A DNA stretch of 5,073 nt, taken from the NCBI GenBank assembly GCA_001564135.1, contig LKNH01000204.1:1-5073 (forward strand), read 5' to 3'. This stretch comes from Halobacteriaceae archaeon Tc-Br11_E2g27. Lineage in GTDB: Archaea; Halobacteriota; Halobacteria; Halobacteriales; Haloarculaceae. The first letter of the stretch is position 1. Each line of letters starts with the position of its first letter. A program made the position numbers and the translations under genes. The notes under the pieces were generated by a model that saw only the letters and a program-made list of their open reading frames with translations, was not told the origin of the DNA and made no database searches. Positions 4,357 through 5,073 of the stretch are shown here, piece by piece.

Positions 4357-5073
4357 TTATTCGTCGAGTTCGTCCTCTTCGAAGGTTGCAGAAATTGTCA
4401 CTCGGTCGTCGTCGAACTCAAATGAAACATCTGCTGATTCGGTGTCAAACTCGCTTTCAATCTCCCCTTCGAGGCCGTCATCAAGCACATCAAAAAGCAA
4501 GCCAGCATCGGCAGTTACTTCGTCATCGGTAATAGCTAACCCGCCTGCAAAGCCAGTCGCCTGGTCGATAACGTCATCTGCTGGGAGCATCTCGCCGTCA
4601 TCCAACTCGTCATCGTCTTCCTCTTCCACCGTCCCGTCGTCGACGTAGCCAACCAGTGCAACCTCGCTTTCTTCGATGACCGAGAGGAGCCAGTCGAATT
4701 CTTCAAACTCGTCGACAGCGGCCGTCCGTTCGCCTTCGATGGTTTCGATAACATGGTCGAGCTGGTCGCGGTTTTCAGCAGCCAGCAACTCATCTTCACT
4801 GACAGCGATTGCAGATTCGATTTCAAAGCCGAACTCGTCGTCATCGTCGTCATCGTCGACTGATTCGTAGATGGTAAATCCAGCTTGCTCGTCGGTCTGT
4901 TCGTGTTCGACGTCCGCCTCCTGTTCGATACGGTCGGTAATCTCCTCCGTTTCGATGTCGCCGGTGATGACGACTGTCTCTCCGGTGAGGAGGAGTTCGG
5001 TAACCTCAGTATCGTATTCCTCCATCGCATCATCGTCAATCAGGTCTCCAAGTCCGGCGCTTTCGAGCGAAAA
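4357..5073 (-). CDS. Extremely acidic haloarchaeal protein, function unknown (5' end outside window)
   Basis: The frame runs from TAA 4357-4359 through the right edge without a stop. Sixteen further codons lie upstream of the internal ATG at 5023-5025, reading FSLESAGLGDLIDDDA, so that ATG is probably not the start. Of the 222 residues after it, about 85 are Asp or Glu, only four are Arg, and none is Lys. Numbering from that Met, there is an Asp run at 57-63 and an EEEDDDELDD tract at 134-143. Between acidic tracts are alternating hydrophobic segments such as TETVVITGDI-like (about 14-24), AGFTIYES (48-55), AIAVSEDELLAAENRDQLDHVI (72-93) and SEVALVGYV (120-128), suggesting a folded beta-rich domain. 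This arrangement resembles haloarchaeal exported or lipoprotein hypotheticals with a repeated 'VVTGDF..AV..DD.L..A' layout, but that is a recollection of pattern, not a match. Any signal peptide or lipobox would be outside the window. The gene converges on the wbqC-family gene. Confidence 0.8.
   Translation of the reverse strand, partial: FSLESAGLGDLIDDDAMEEYDTEVTELLLTGETVVITGDIETEEITDRIEQEADVEHEQTDEQAGFTIYESVDDDDDDDEFGFEIESAIAVSEDELLAAENRDQLDHVIETIEGERTAAVDEFEEFDWLLSVIEESEVALVGYVDDGTVEEEDDDELDDGEMLPADDVIDQATGFAGGLAITDDEVTADAGLLFDVLDDGLEGEIESEFDTESADVSFEFDDDRVTISATFEEDELDE
4837..4857 (-). repeat. Trinucleotide (GAC/GAT) tract coding poly-Asp
   Basis: The plus strand carries a 9-bp unit (gtcgtcatc) twice plus gtc, which is seven in-frame Asp codons on the minus strand. 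GAC and GAT alternate partly, so it is not a pure microsatellite, but slippage in units of three could change the run length without breaking the frame. Confidence 0.7.

Noticed and set aside
4241..4870. Serine-rich plus-strand frames opposite the acidic gene
   Set aside because: Runs of serine arise from reading the complement of Asp and Glu codons; no independent start signal or motif was found.
1..5073. CRISPR array, insertion sequence, toxin-antitoxin or defence cassette
   Set aside because: No regularly spaced repeats, transposase motifs, terminal inverted repeats or paired small toxin/antitoxin genes are visible on either strand.

Overview
The window looks like a chromosomal segment of a haloarchaeon (class Halobacteria). 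The predicted proteins are acidic and lysine-poor. The HisF and CspA sequences read like haloarchaeal versions. The elongator tRNA-Met has an archaeal bulge-helix-bulge (BHB) intron and no encoded CCA. One gene (hisF) appears to start leaderless, about 28 nt behind an archaeal TATA box. Base composition is moderate for this group, judged by eye, and falls in the tRNA-to-wbqC interval. Genus cannot be decided from the window.

Layout, left to right. (1) 1-505, plus: the C-terminal 167 residues of an XPB/Rad25-type DNA helicase. (2) 506-615: a convergent intergenic gap with a perfect 9-bp hairpin, a candidate shared terminator. (3) 616-810, minus: a 64-residue cold-shock protein. (4) 901-1893, minus: three zinc ribbons, one transmembrane helix and a degenerate CAP/SCP-like domain. 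(5) 1950-2762, minus: hisF, the cyclase subunit of imidazole glycerol phosphate synthase, behind a clear TATA box. (6) 2872-3057, plus: a 61-residue single-pass membrane protein, divergent from hisF. (7) 3162-3296, plus: tRNA-Met(CAT) with a 61-nt intron whose BHB motif can be drawn base by base. (8) 3297-3537: no convincing gene, but a small hairpin and a possible promoter. (9) 3538-4329, plus: a WbqC-family protein with a doubtful N-terminal extension. (10) 4357-5073, minus: a very acidic, lysine-free protein whose N-terminus lies beyond the right edge.

How the genes relate: this is mostly a housekeeping neighbourhood (DNA repair, RNA chaperone, histidine synthesis, tRNA) mixed with poorly characterised surface or envelope genes. 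hisF, the zinc-ribbon/CAP gene and cspA run in the same direction with gaps of 56 and 90 nt, so readthrough is possible, but there is no obvious shared pathway. wbqC stands alone, without the sugar-biosynthesis genes it often accompanies.

No clear new multi-gene system is visible: no CRISPR, transposase, toxin-antitoxin pair or defence cassette. The least conventional items are the zinc-ribbon/membrane/CAP-like protein, the highly acidic partial protein and the intron-bearing tRNA.
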